Shown here: in pieces, positions 33,806-42,624 of the stretch
Position numbering within the stretch: the first letter of the stretch is position 1
Layout of the letters: every line of letters begins with the position of its first letter
Assembly (NCBI GenBank): GCA_031253335.1
Contig: JAIRWF010000027.1
Coordinates: 33,077-97,076 of the forward strand
Direction: 5' to 3'
DNA: 64,000 bases
Origin: Streptococcaceae bacterium
GTDB taxonomy: Bacteria > Bacillota > Bacilli > Lactobacillales > Streptococcaceae
Position numbers and translations under genes: made by a program
The notes under the pieces: model-generated
The model's database searches: none
Told to the model about the DNA's origin: nothing
What the model saw: only the letters and a program-made list of their open reading frames with translations

Positions 33806-36199
33806 ATGGAATTAACAAAAGCACAGTTTAAGACACAATTTGAGGAGACGCTTGAGACGCTTTATGCGCACAAGATGAGCGCAGCAAGTGACTTTGAAAA
33901 GTACATGGCGCTTGCGACCGTGGTGCGGGACCTCTATAGTAAAATCTGGGCAGAAGACAACGCCTACAAGGATCAAACTCGGAAAAAACAAGTTTATTAT
34001 TTTTCAATCGAGTTTATGCCAGGGCGGATGTTGAAGTCTAATCTTTTGAACCTTGGGATTTTAGGTCTCGCCAAAGAGGCCTTAGCAGAAGAAGATATTG
34101 ACTTGGAAGATTTGGCACTTCATGAGCAGGATATGGCCATCGGTAATGGTGGCTTGGGGCGTCTTGCCTCTTGCTTTATGGATTCGCTTGCTTCAACAGG
34201 ACTTCCTGGCAATGGCAATGGGATTCGCTATCGCTATGGGCTATTCAAGCAGAAAATCATTGATGGCTATCAGGTTGAATTGCCAGATGCTTGGCTCAAT
34301 AATGGCAATCCATGGGAAGTCCGGAAGTCCGATAAGGCAGTTGAAGTCAACTTTGGCGGGAATGTCTGGCTGGAGAAAAATCCAAAGACGGGTCTCAATG
34401 AGATTCATACCGAAGGGCAAGAAACAATCCTAGCAGTGCCTTATGATACGGCAATGGTAGGCTTTGAAAATACGACGGTCAACAATATGCGCCTCTGGCG
34501 TGCGGAATTGCCTCAGGATGCTTCCGCAAGCAATCTGACGCTCGACTACATGAATGAAGTCGAGATGCTCTCAAGTGTGCTCTATCCAGATGATTCCAAT
34601 GAGTCGGGACGTTTGCTGCGTTTGAAACAGGAGTATTTCTTTGTCTCGGCTGGCTTACAGTCTATCCTCAATCACTATGTGAAGACTAACGATGCACCTC
34701 TAGCGCACCTTGCAGAGTATGTCTCTGTCCATATCAATGATACACACCCTGCGCTTTGCGTGCCAGAGCTGATGCGTATTCTGATGGATGACTTTGAGAT
34801 GAGCTGGGAGATGGCCTGGCAGACGACGGTTAAGACGATGTCCTATACGAACCATACCATCATGGTGGAAGCGATGGAAACTTGGCCTGAAGAGATGATG
34901 GAAAAACTCTTGCCACGTGTCTATCAGATTATTTTAGAGATTGACAGGCGTTTTACCGAAGAATACATTCCAAAGGTGGGACCTACGCTTGTGCACAATA
35001 CGCGTATTGTGAAAGACGGGCTTGTCAACATGGCGCATTTGTCGATTATTGGCTCCCACTCCACAAATGGGGTGGCAAAGCTGCACTCTGATTTGCTCAA
35101 AGATGTGGTCTTGCATGACTTTTATGTGATATTCCCTGAGCGCTTTAACAATAAGACAAATGGGATTGCGGAGCGCCGTTGGATTCAGATTGCGAATGAA
35201 GATTTGTCGAGCTTGATTGACAGAACGATAGGTAAGAGTTGGCGCCATGATTTGAATGAACTAGCCGTCTTAAAGGCTTATAAAGACGATGACGAGGTCT
35301 TAGAGGCGCTTGAAGTAGTGAAGCTGGAAGATAAAAAGCGTTTAGCCGCTTTAATTGCCGAGCGTAATGAGATTACGGTGAATCCGGAAGCGATTTTTGA
35401 TGTGCAAATTAAACGCCTCCATGCCTATAAGCGTCAGGTTTTGAATCTCCTTCATATTTTGAAGCTTTATTATGATTTGAAAGATAATCCTGACCTTGAT
35501 GTGGTACCGCGCGTCTTTATCTTTGGCGCAAAAGCAGCACCAAGCTATCACTATGCCAAGGCCGTCATTAAAGCCATCAATGAAGTCGCTAATCTAATTA
35601 ATCAGGATGAGACAATACACGATAAACTCAAAGTGGTCTTTCTTGAGAACTACAATGTGTCTCTTGCTGAAATCATCATCCCAGCCGCAAATGTGGGGGA
35701 GCAGATTTCTCTAGCCTCAAAAGAGGCCTCTGGGACCTCCAACATGAAGTTGATGCTAAATGGTGCCTTGACCATGGCGACTTTGGATGGTGCGAACATT
35801 GAAATCAAAGATGCTGTGGGCGATGAGAATATCTTTATCTTTGGACTTAACAAAGATGAGGTGTATGCTTATTACAACAATGGGAACTACAATGCGCGTG
35901 AGATTTATGAAAATGATCCTGTCATTAAGCGGATTTTAGATAGTTTGCCTACGATTCCAAATATGGAAAATGAAGGGCAGGAAATCTTTGACTCGCTGAT
36001 TACCTACAATGACGAGTACTTTGTTTTGCGTGACTTTGAAGATTATGTCCGTGCGCAAAAGGAACTCGAAACACTGTATCGCGATCGCAGGGCTTGGAAT
36101 CGTGCCTCACTCCTTAATATTGCAAATGCAGGACGTTTTAGTAGTGACCGTACGGTGCGGGAGTACGCAGAGCATATCTGGCGCGTCGAAGCAAAATAG
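33806..36199 (+). CDS. glgP: Glycogen/maltodextrin phosphorylase
   Basis: GT35 phosphorylase releasing glucose 1-phosphate from alpha-1,4-glucan, 797 aa. YYFSIEFMPGRMLKSNLLNLG, AIGNGGLGRLASCFMDSLA and the C-terminal PLP-binding signature EASGTSNMKLMLNGALTMATLDG are seen, the last with the Schiff-base Lys. It lies 36 bp after glgA with an AGAAAG ribosome binding site. Together with malQ it recycles the stored polymer. Confidence 0.96.
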   Translation: MELTKAQFKTQFEETLETLYAHKMSAASDFEKYMALATVVRDLYSKIWAEDNAYKDQTRKKQVYYFSIEFMPGRMLKSNLLNLGILGLAKEALAEEDIDLEDLALHEQDMAIGNGGLGRLASCFMDSLASTGLPGNGNGIRYRYGLFKQKIIDGYQVELPDAWLNNGNPWEVRKSDKAVEVNFGGNVWLEKNPKTGLNEIHTEGQETILAVPYDTAMVGFENTTVNNMRLWRAELPQDASASNLTLDYMNEVEMLSSVLYPDDSNESGRLLRLKQEYFFVSAGLQSILNHYVKTNDAPLAHLAEYVSVHINDTHPALCVPELMRILMDDFEMSWEMAWQTTVKTMSYTNHTIMVEAMETWPEEMMEKLLPRVYQIILEIDRRFTEEYIPKVGPTLVHNTRIVKDGLVNMAHLSIIGSHSTNGVAKLHSDLLKDVVLHDFYVIFPERFNNKTNGIAERRWIQIANEDLSSLIDRTIGKSWRHDLNELAVLKAYKDDDEVLEALEVVKLEDKKRLAALIAERNEITVNPEAIFDVQIKRLHAYKRQVLNLLHILKLYYDLKDNPDLDVVPRVFIFGAKAAPSYHYAKAVIKAINEVANLINQDETIHDKLKVVFLENYNVSLAEIIIPAANVGEQISLASKEASGTSNMKLMLNGALTMATLDGANIEIKDAVGDENIFIFGLNKDEVYAYYNNGNYNAREIYENDPVIKRILDSLPTIPNMENEGQEIFDSLITYNDEYFVLRDFEDYVRAQKELETLYRDRRAWNRASLLNIANAGRFSSDRTVREYAEHIWRVEAK

Positions 36200-36256
36200 A
36201 ATCAAACACGAAGAAAACCAGCCTTGCTGGCTTTCTCTCGTTTTAGAAGAGAGATT

Positions 36257-38062
36257 ATGTATTACTACAATCCTTGGCAAAAAGACTACAAAGACCCATT
36301 TGGCGCAGTGGCAACCGATCATGAGATGCGTCTGCGCTTTGCTTCAGACCTTGAGAATGTTGAGGTCAAGCTCGTAATCCACCGTGATTTCGGTCCTCGC
36401 TATGAGTTTGAACTTGTCAAATCTGACGGACACTTCTTTGAGACGACTGTCAAATTTGACCGTGGTCCTGCACTTTATTTTTATCATTTTGAAATCACGG
36501 AAGCAACAGATTGGGGGACGAAGCGTCTCTACTATGGCTCAACACCTAGTGGTGGAGAGGGTCAAATCGTTGAAAACGAGAGTGATGTGCTGAACTATCA
36601 AGTGACGGTATTTGAGGATGTGGATAAGGCGCCTACCTGGTACCGGGAAGCGGTCTTTTATCAAATTTTTCCGGACCGATTTGCCAATGGGAATGCGGAT
36701 GGCCATGTGAATCATCCGAAAAAAAATAGCTTTCTCTATGCGACCGAAGAAGATGAGCCCTTTTATGTGAAAAATGAAGCGGGTGATATTGTGCGCTGGG
36801 ACTTCTATGGAGGGAATTTGCGTGGGATTTTAGAGAAGCTTGACTACCTAGAAGAGCTTGGTGTCAACGCGATTTATCTCAATCCGATATTTCATGCGCG
36901 AAGTAATCACCGCTATGACACGATGGATTATTTGCAGATTGATCCGATGCTAGGGACTGAGGAAGACTTCAGAGTCCTCGTGGATGCGCTCCATGCCAGG
37001 GGGATGCATATTGTCTTAGATGGTGTCTTTAGTCATGTGGGGCAGGATTCCAGATATTTCAACCTTTTAGGAACTTTTGGCGAAGATGAAGGGGCTGCGA
37101 AACGCACTGATTCGCCTTATTATAGCTGGTTCAAGTTTAACGAATGGCCGCGTGATTACAAGGCCTGGTGGGGAATTAAAGATTTGCCTGAGGTGGATAA
37201 GGACAATCAAAGCTTTAGGGACTTTATCTACGGGGCAGAAAACTCGGTCCTTGCGAAATGGAATAGCTTTGGCGTGGATGGCTGGCGGCTGGATGTTGCA
37301 GACGAGTTGCCAGATGACTTTATTCGCGGTATTAGAGACAGGCTCAATCATGATGAAGTACGTCCTGAGCAGATTCTCATCGGGGAAGTCTGGGAGGATG
37401 CGTCCAATAAAATCAGCTATGAACACCGACGGGACTATATCTTAGGTGGCTCGCTTGAAGGGGTCATGAACTATCCAGTGCGAGAGATGATTATTGACTA
37501 TGTGGATGGCAATATCACGGCGCAAGATGTAGCTTATCGGCTGATGACGCTGCGTGAAAACTATCCACGGGATATTTTTTACAATAATCTCAACAATATT
37601 GGCACACATGACACAGAGCGAATTCTCACGATGGTGGGGGATGACAATATCGCCCTTGCCGTGGGCTTACTCTTTATGCTACCTGGGGTACCGTGCGTGT
37701 ACTATGGGGATGAGGCTGGGCTGACAGGGCGTAAAGATCCATCCAATCGGAAGTTTTTCCCATGGGAGAAGAGCCATGGACCGATTGAAGAGGTCTACAA
37801 ACGCTGGATCCATAGGCGTAAAGACTATGTGTCGCTCAAATGGGGGGAGTTTAATGTCGGCTTTGAAGGCGGGATTATCGCTATTTTGCGGCATGTGGAT
37901 GACAATCGAACACTGCTTTATCTCGTCAATCCAGGCTACGACGATGTCTATGTGCGTTTTGGGGAGATTGAGTGGATGCGCAATCAGGCCTTTACAGGGG
38001 ATGTGTTGCATTTAGAAGATCTGGAAATCCCAGCCAAAAGTGACTGGTTTGGCGCTATCTAG
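36257..38062 (+). CDS. Alpha-amylase family hydrolase, neopullulanase/amylopullulanase type (GH13)
   Basis: A 601-aa cytoplasmic GH13 enzyme; no signal peptide. An N-terminal CBM34-like beta domain (residues about 20-110) precedes the TIM barrel. The four GH13 regions are visible: GVFSHVG, GWRLDVADE (nucleophile Asp), IGEVWED (acid/base Glu) and NIGTHDT. ATG 36257 (MYYYNPWQKDYKD). It probably debranches or trims glycogen; the operon has no branching enzyme gene glgB. A hairpin CCAGC-CTT-GCTGG lies between glgP and this gene, which may reduce its transcription. Confidence 0.9.
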   Translation: MYYYNPWQKDYKDPFGAVATDHEMRLRFASDLENVEVKLVIHRDFGPRYEFELVKSDGHFFETTVKFDRGPALYFYHFEITEATDWGTKRLYYGSTPSGGEGQIVENESDVLNYQVTVFEDVDKAPTWYREAVFYQIFPDRFANGNADGHVNHPKKNSFLYATEEDEPFYVKNEAGDIVRWDFYGGNLRGILEKLDYLEELGVNAIYLNPIFHARSNHRYDTMDYLQIDPMLGTEEDFRVLVDALHARGMHIVLDGVFSHVGQDSRYFNLLGTFGEDEGAAKRTDSPYYSWFKFNEWPRDYKAWWGIKDLPEVDKDNQSFRDFIYGAENSVLAKWNSFGVDGWRLDVADELPDDFIRGIRDRLNHDEVRPEQILIGEVWEDASNKISYEHRRDYILGGSLEGVMNYPVREMIIDYVDGNITAQDVAYRLMTLRENYPRDIFYNNLNNIGTHDTERILTMVGDDNIALAVGLLFMLPGVPCVYYGDEAGLTGRKDPSNRKFFPWEKSHGPIEEVYKRWIHRRKDYVSLKWGEFNVGFEGGIIAILRHVDDNRTLLYLVNPGYDDVYVRFGEIEWMRNQAFTGDVLHLEDLEIPAKSDWFGAI

Positions 38063-38106
38063 CAGGGCTTAAGGTGAAACGATTTAGATAGGCCGAGAAG
38101 CAAAAG

Positions 38107-38137
38107 ATTTGACTTTCAAAAATATAAAGTGTATAAT
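38107..38137 (+). promoter_or_regulatory. fabI promoter with FabT-like operator
   Basis: TTGACT (38109-38114) and TATAAT (38132-38137) have a 17-nt spacer. The dyad ATTTGACTTTCAAAA at 38107-38121 fits the FabT box pattern (TTTGA-N3-TCAAA) and covers the -35, so repression by FabT is expected. Confidence 0.7.
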
Positions 38138-38195
38138 ACCTTTATCATCAAAGTGTTTAGCTCAATTGAGAAAACACAAAAGATAGAGGTTTTTT

Positions 38196-38948
38196 ATGTT
38201 TTTAGACGGCAAAAAGATTGTCATTATGGGCGTTGCAAACAACAAGTCCATTGCCTGGGGGTGTGCCACGGCGATGAAGGCTCAAGGAGCTACGCTCATC
38301 TATACTTATCAGAATGAACGCATGGAAAAGCAGCTCGCAAAGCTTGCGGAGCCTGAGGATTTACTAATTGAGTGCGATGTGGCGTCGGACGAGTCAATTA
38401 GGCGAACTTTTGAAACAATAAAAAACCGTGTGGGAAAGATTGATGGGCTGGTGCACGCGATTGCGTTTTCTAAAAAAGAGGAGCTAGGCGGCAATATCAG
38501 TGACGTCTCGCGAGATGGCTATGCACTCGCACAGGACATCAGTAGTTTCAGCCTTCTAGCAGTTGCAAAAGCTGCAAAGCCACTGTTTAATCCAGGCTCT
38601 GGGATTGTAACCTTGACCTATATGGGGAGTGAGCGGGCGATTCCAAACTACAATGTCATGGGGATTGCGAAAGCAGCTCTCGAGTCTGCGATGCGCTATC
38701 TCGCTGTGGAGTTTGGGAAGATTGGGGTGCATGTGAATGCAATTTCTGCGGGAGCGATCAAGACCCTTGCGGTGACAGGGATTCAAGGGTCAAAAGACTT
38801 GATTAAACTCTCCAATGACCGCACGGTGGATGGCGATGGTGTGACGATTCAAGAGGTTGGCGAGACAGCTGCATTTCTTGTGGGTCCACTTGCGTCGGGC
38901 GTGGTAGGCGATGTGATCTATGTGGACAAGGGTGTGCACTTAACATAA
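38196..38948 (+). CDS. fabI: Enoyl-ACP reductase FabI
   Basis: NADH-dependent enoyl-ACP reductase completing each fatty-acid elongation cycle, 250 aa. The divergent SDR nucleotide motif GVANNKSIAWGCA and the catalytic Tyr-x6-Lys (YNVMGIAK) within TLTYMGSERAIPNYNVMGIAKAAL are specific to FabI. SAGAIKTLAVTGI follows. FabI rather than FabK is used, as in lactococci and unlike pneumococcus. It is first in the fab operon, before the regulator fabT. Confidence 0.95.
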   Translation: MFLDGKKIVIMGVANNKSIAWGCATAMKAQGATLIYTYQNERMEKQLAKLAEPEDLLIECDVASDESIRRTFETIKNRVGKIDGLVHAIAFSKKEELGGNISDVSRDGYALAQDISSFSLLAVAKAAKPLFNPGSGIVTLTYMGSERAIPNYNVMGIAKAALESAMRYLAVEFGKIGVHVNAISAGAIKTLAVTGIQGSKDLIKLSNDRTVDGDGVTIQEVGETAAFLVGPLASGVVGDVIYVDKGVHLT

Positions 38949-38965
38949 AACGAAAGGAAAACGCG

Positions 38966-39409
38966 ATGGCGATTGAAGTTAAAGAAATTAACCACCTATT
39001 GACGAGTATTTTCAACAATGTTTTAATCATTGAGGAAAATAAGCTGAAAAACTCGAATTTCCCGGATGTGACGCTCAAAGAGATGCATACGATTGATGCG
39101 GTTGGCGAGGATGAGGCGAGAACACCGTCTCAGGTTGCGAAATCCTTGATGTTGTCAACGTCAACGATTACGATTTCACTGAATAACTTGGAGAAAAAGG
39201 GCTACATTGAGCGGACGCGCTCAGATAGCGATAGACGCGTGGTTTATATCAGCTTGACCGAAAAGGGAAAGCTTGTCTATAAGAGCCACAAGTCTTTCCA
39301 TGAGCGGATGATTGAGCGCTTTGTGCACGATCTTAAAGAAGAAGAGGTGGCCGTGATGGCAAAAGGTCTCCTGAACTTGTCGCGCTTTTTGGAGGAGTCT
39401 AAGAAGTGA
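38966..39409 (+). CDS. fabT: Fatty-acid biosynthesis repressor FabT (MarR family)
   Basis: MarR-type winged-helix repressor of 147 aa that responds to acyl-ACP. The DNA-binding part reads [52 protein letters not shown] 38966 follows AAAGG. The stop overlaps the fabH GTG. FabT-like operators are seen before fabI and before fabD, so it likely controls both. Confidence 0.92.
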   Translation: MAIEVKEINHLLTSIFNNVLIIEENKLKNSNFPDVTLKEMHTIDAVGEDEARTPSQVAKSLMLSTSTITISLNNLEKKGYIERTRSDSDRRVVYISLTEKGKLVYKSHKSFHERMIERFVHDLKEEEVAVMAKGLLNLSRFLEESKK

Positions 39410-40401
39410 GTGTGGCACGCATTCGGGGGGCTGCACATGCGCTTCCTCGTCGTGTTGTCACAAACGACGAGCTGTCAAATTTGATGGATACGTCAGACGA
39501 GTGGATTCGCACGCGGACAGGGATTCGTGAGCGTCATGTCTCCAGTGGAGAAGACACGAGTGACTTGGCAACGCAGGTGGCACAACAGCTTCTCACGGCG
39601 TCAAATTTGACAGGAGAGGCGCTTGATTTTATTATCGTGGCCACCATGACGCCGGATAGTGCGATGCCTTCAACGGCCGCACGGGTACAGGCAGCTATCG
39701 GTGCTGCGCACGCATTTGCCTATGATTTGACAGCCGCCTGCTCGGGATTCGTCTTTGCGCTCTCCCAAGCGGATAAGTTGATTACGTCTGGGCGTTACGA
39801 GCGGGGACTTGTGATTGGCGCCGAGGTACTCTCGAAAGTCATTGATTGGCGTGATCGCACGACAGCCGTGCTCTTTGGTGATGGCGCAGGTGGCGTCTTG
39901 CTAGAGGCGGATGATACGGCAACGACACCGTTTATACTTGCTGAAAAGCTCCAGACTGACGGTTCGCGCGGGGAATGTCTCACATCAAGCAAGTCCTTGG
40001 TGCAAAATCCTTTTGTCAAATTTGACAAGTCGGAAAATGCGCAAGCTAATCGTATTCAGATGGATGGACGCGCCGTCTTTGACTTTGCAGTGCGGGATGT
40101 CCCCAAAAATATCGCAGAAACCTTGATGCTGTCAGATTTGACAGCTGAAGAGATTGATTATTTTTTGCTTCATCAGGCCAATAGTCGACTATTGGACACG
40201 ATAGCCAAAAAACTTGAAACGCCGCGTGAGAAGTTCCTCCAGAATCTCGAACACTATGGGAACACAAGCGCCGCAAGCATTCCCATCCTCTTGAGTGAGG
40301 CCATAAAAAATGGTAAAATAAAAGGCGACACGAGCCAAAAAGTTGTTTTCACAGGCTTTGGCGGTGGTCTTACCTGGGGGACACTTGTCTGTCAAATTTG
40401 A
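39406..40401 (+). CDS. fabH: 3-oxoacyl-ACP synthase III (FabH)
   Basis: Initiates fatty-acid synthesis by condensing acetyl-CoA with malonyl-ACP, 331 aa. GTG start at 39406 behind GGAGGAG. The catalytic Cys is in [13 protein letters not shown] near 115, His in [18 protein letters not shown], and Asn in [13 protein letters not shown]. The stop codon TGA lies inside a copy of the recurrent palindrome (CTGTCAAATTTGACAG), and other copies occur at 39475 and 39601 within the gene, reading SNLM and SNLT, and at 40016, reading VKFD. Confidence 0.95.
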   Translation: MSVARIRGAAHALPRRVVTNDELSNLMDTSDEWIRTRTGIRERHVSSGEDTSDLATQVAQQLLTASNLTGEALDFIIVATMTPDSAMPSTAARVQAAIGAAHAFAYDLTAACSGFVFALSQADKLITSGRYERGLVIGAEVLSKVIDWRDRTTAVLFGDGAGGVLLEADDTATTPFILAEKLQTDGSRGECLTSSKSLVQNPFVKFDKSENAQANRIQMDGRAVFDFAVRDVPKNIAETLMLSDLTAEEIDYFLLHQANSRLLDTIAKKLETPREKFLQNLEHYGNTSAASIPILLSEAIKNGKIKGDTSQKVVFTGFGGGLTWGTLVCQI

Positions 40402-40481
40402 CAGACATCAAAATCTTATTTGTCAAATTTGACAACGTATCTCATAACTGATATTAACCCGCAAACGCGGCTAATATAATA
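40391..40481 (+). promoter_or_regulatory. acpP upstream region with two palindromes and candidate promoters
   Basis: Two copies of TGTCAAATTTGACA lie at 40390-40403 and 40421-40434. The TTGACA of the second forms a consensus -35 with TATTAA 17 nt downstream (40452-40457). Another TATAAT lies near 40476. A hairpin CCGC-AAA-CGCGG is between. Terminator or operator roles for the palindromes are both possible. Confidence 0.45.
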
Positions 40482-40505
40482 AATTACACACATAAGGAGG
40501 CCAAT

Positions 40506-40730
40506 ATGGCTGTATTTGAAAAGGTTCAAGACATCATTGCAGATGAACTTGACAAAGATAAGGGCGAAATCACCCCTGAGACGACATTCGAAGCGCTTGA
40601 CGCTGATTCTCTCGATGTTTTCCAGATCATCAACGACATCGAAGACGAATTCAACATCGAAGTCGATACAGACGCAGATTTAAAAACGGTAGGTGAGCTT
40701 GTGACCTACGTTGAGAATAATTCAAAATAA
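40506..40730 (+). CDS. acpP: Acyl carrier protein
   Basis: A 74-aa acidic ACP carrying growing acyl chains. The 4'-phosphopantetheine site is Ser in [13 protein letters not shown] near residue 37. ATG 40506 follows AAGGAGG. It is flanked by its own promoter region and a hairpin terminator, so it can be expressed at a higher level than its neighbours. Confidence 0.96.
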   Translation: MAVFEKVQDIIADELDKDKGEITPETTFEALDADSLDVFQIINDIEDEFNIEVDTDADLKTVGELVTYVENNSK

Positions 40731-40737
40731 ATTTTTT

Positions 40738-40765
40738 GGCGCAGGATGCGCCCATTTTTTGACCT
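40738..40765 (+). terminator. Terminator/attenuator between acpP and fabD
   Basis: GGCGCA-GGA-TGCGCC followed by CATTTTTT. It would stop most transcripts after acpP. Confidence 0.75.
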
Positions 40766-40769
40766 TATT

Positions 40770-40784
40770 ATTTGAATATCAAAT
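40770..40784 (+). promoter_or_regulatory. FabT-like operator directly upstream of fabD
   Basis: ATTTGA-ATA-TCAAAT has perfect 6-bp arms and ends 6 bp before the fabD ATG at 40791. A TTGACC lies at 40759-40764. No Shine-Dalgarno sequence is seen before fabD. Confidence 0.65.
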
Positions 40785-40790
40785 TAATTT

Positions 40791-41711
40791 ATGAACAAAC
40801 TTGCTTTTTTATTCTCTGGCCAGGGTGCCCAGAAACAGGGTATGGCGCAAGACCTTGCTGATAAATACCCTATCGTTGCACGGACTTTTGCGGAAAGCTC
40901 TGAAATTTTAGGTTACGACCTTGCCACCCTCATCAATGCGGACGATGGCAGGCTCAACGAGACCCAATTCACGCAACCAGCTATTCTCACGACTTCAATC
41001 GCGCTCTATCGACTGATTATTGCTGAGACAGACCTGAGGCCAGATGCTGTTGCAGGCCTTTCGCTTGGCGAATACAGTGCCCTCGTCGCTGCAGGTGCCC
41101 TTGACTTTGCAACAGCTGTTTCACTAGTTGCCCAGCGTGGCGCGCTCATGAGTCAAATGCAATCCGGGAAAATGGTTGCTATTCTAGGCACTGATACAGC
41201 TCTTATTGAGGAAGCTTGCGGGGAAGCAAGCTCACTTGGTATCGTCTCACCAGCCAACTACAACACCCCAGCCCAAACCGTGATTGGCGGGGAAACACAG
41301 GCTGTGGACAAAGCGCTTGAGCTCCTCCAGGCAGCAGGTTCCAAAAAACAAATTGAGCTCAAAGTCTCAGGTCCTTTCCACACTGCGCTCATGGCGCCTG
41401 CCGCTGCAGAATTTGCCAAAATCCTTGAGACGACAGCCTTTCACGACTTCAACGTTCCGCTTGTCTCAAACACGACGGGCAAAATCATGGCGCAAGACGA
41501 GATAAGGACTCTTCTCACAAGGCAAATGCAAGAGCCTGTCAGATGGGTCGATAGCATCCAGACGATGACGAAGAACCTTGGTATCACACGCTTCATCGAA
41601 GTAGGACCAGGAAAAGTCCTCTCAGGATTTGTGAAAAAAATCGCGCCTGAGGCAAGTGACATCTCAAATGTAGAAGATTTTGAGAGCTTTAGAAAGTTGG
41701 TAAACGCATGA
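40791..41711 (+). CDS. fabD: Malonyl CoA-ACP transacylase FabD
   Basis: Transfers malonyl from CoA to ACP, 306 aa. The N-terminal LAFLFSGQGAQKQGM, the nucleophile motif GLSLGEYSALVAAGAL (Ser near 92) and SGPFHTALM with the catalytic His near 201 are as expected. The ATG at 40791 has no ribosome binding site, and a FabT-like box abuts it. The stop codon overlaps a small membrane-protein ORF (ATGA). Confidence 0.95.
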   Translation: MNKLAFLFSGQGAQKQGMAQDLADKYPIVARTFAESSEILGYDLATLINADDGRLNETQFTQPAILTTSIALYRLIIAETDLRPDAVAGLSLGEYSALVAAGALDFATAVSLVAQRGALMSQMQSGKMVAILGTDTALIEEACGEASSLGIVSPANYNTPAQTVIGGETQAVDKALELLQAAGSKKQIELKVSGPFHTALMAPAAAEFAKILETTAFHDFNVPLVSNTTGKIMAQDEIRTLLTRQMQEPVRWVDSIQTMTKNLGITRFIEVGPGKVLSGFVKKIAPEASDISNVEDFESFRKLVNA

Positions 41712-41887
41712 AAATCAGCACAGGAATGATACGAGCCTTTGGAGTAGTTCTTATCGTATTAGGTATTCTTGACTTTGTCGTAGGCTTTAAGCTCCCTGGC
41801 GCCTGGATTTTTGGTTTAGTCCTGATAATCGCAGGGATTAGCCTCTTTTTACGCTACAGAAAGGACGACAATGGAAATTCAAAATAA
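41708..41887 (+). CDS. Small membrane protein, 59 aa, in the fab operon
   Basis: The ORF starts in the ATGA overlap with fabD and ends 17 bp inside fabG. It has two hydrophobic segments (AFGVVLIVLGILDFVVG and WIFGLVLIIAGISLFL) and a charged tail (RYRKDDNGNSK). It is not a standard fab gene. Tight overlap on both sides argues that it is translated. Family not recognised. Confidence 0.6.
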   Translation: MKISTGMIRAFGVVLIVLGILDFVVGFKLPGAWIFGLVLIIAGISLFLRYRKDDNGNSK

Positions 41888-42614
41888 AAATGTGTTTGTC
41901 ACGGGCTCGACCCGCGGGATTGGCGCTGCGATTGCGCTGGCTTTCGTGAAAGCTGGTGCGAATGTTGTGATTAACGGGCGTAGCGCTGAGGCGCCTGCAA
42001 GCTTTTCAGCCTTGCAAGTCATCGCGCGAAAGAGCAAAGTGGCCTATGTGGGGGGCGATATCAGCTCAAATGCGGACGCCAAGCGCATGGTAGCGGACGC
42101 CACGGAGGTGCTCGGTGCGCCGATTGACGTGCTCGTGAATAACGCCGGTATCACCCGAGATGGGATGGCGCTGCGCATGAGCGATGATGATTTCAATGCG
42201 GTGCTTCAGACCAACCTGACGGGTGCGTTTAACATGATTCAGTCCGTCCTAAAGCCCATGACGAAAGCCCGTGAAGGGGCGATTATTAACATTGCAAGCG
42301 TCTCAGGCCTTATCGGAAATCCTGGCCAGGCGAATTACAGTGCGGCGAAAGCGGGGCTGATTGGCCTCACCAAGTCCATTGCCCACGAATATGCCAGTCG
42401 CAATATTCGCGTAAACGCTGTCGCACCAGGCTTTATCGAAACCGATATGACAGCGGATTTGTCTGAAAAAATTAAGGAAACGGTGAACGGACAGATTCCA
42501 CTTGGTCGTTTTGGCAAGCCCGACGAAGTCGCAAGCGTCGTGCTATTTCTTGCGCAGCAGGAATACCTGACTGGGCAGACCATCGCCATCGACGGTGGCT
42601 TGACAATGTATTAA
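41871..42614 (+). CDS. fabG: 3-oxoacyl-ACP reductase FabG
   Basis: NADPH-dependent SDR, 247 aa. NVFVTGSTRGIGAAIALAF is the nucleotide motif, NNAGITRDGMALRM the NNAG motif, Ser in NIASVSGLIG and catalytic YSAAKAGL (Tyr-x3-Lys). VAPGFIETDMTADL is FabG-typical. The start is embedded in the preceding small ORF behind AGAAAGGA. Confidence 0.95.
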   Translation: MEIQNKNVFVTGSTRGIGAAIALAFVKAGANVVINGRSAEAPASFSALQVIARKSKVAYVGGDISSNADAKRMVADATEVLGAPIDVLVNNAGITRDGMALRMSDDDFNAVLQTNLTGAFNMIQSVLKPMTKAREGAIINIASVSGLIGNPGQANYSAAKAGLIGLTKSIAHEYASRNIRVNAVAPGFIETDMTADLSEKIKETVNGQIPLGRFGKPDEVASVVLFLAQQEYLTGQTIAIDGGLTMY

Positions 42615-42624
42615 GGAGAATAAA

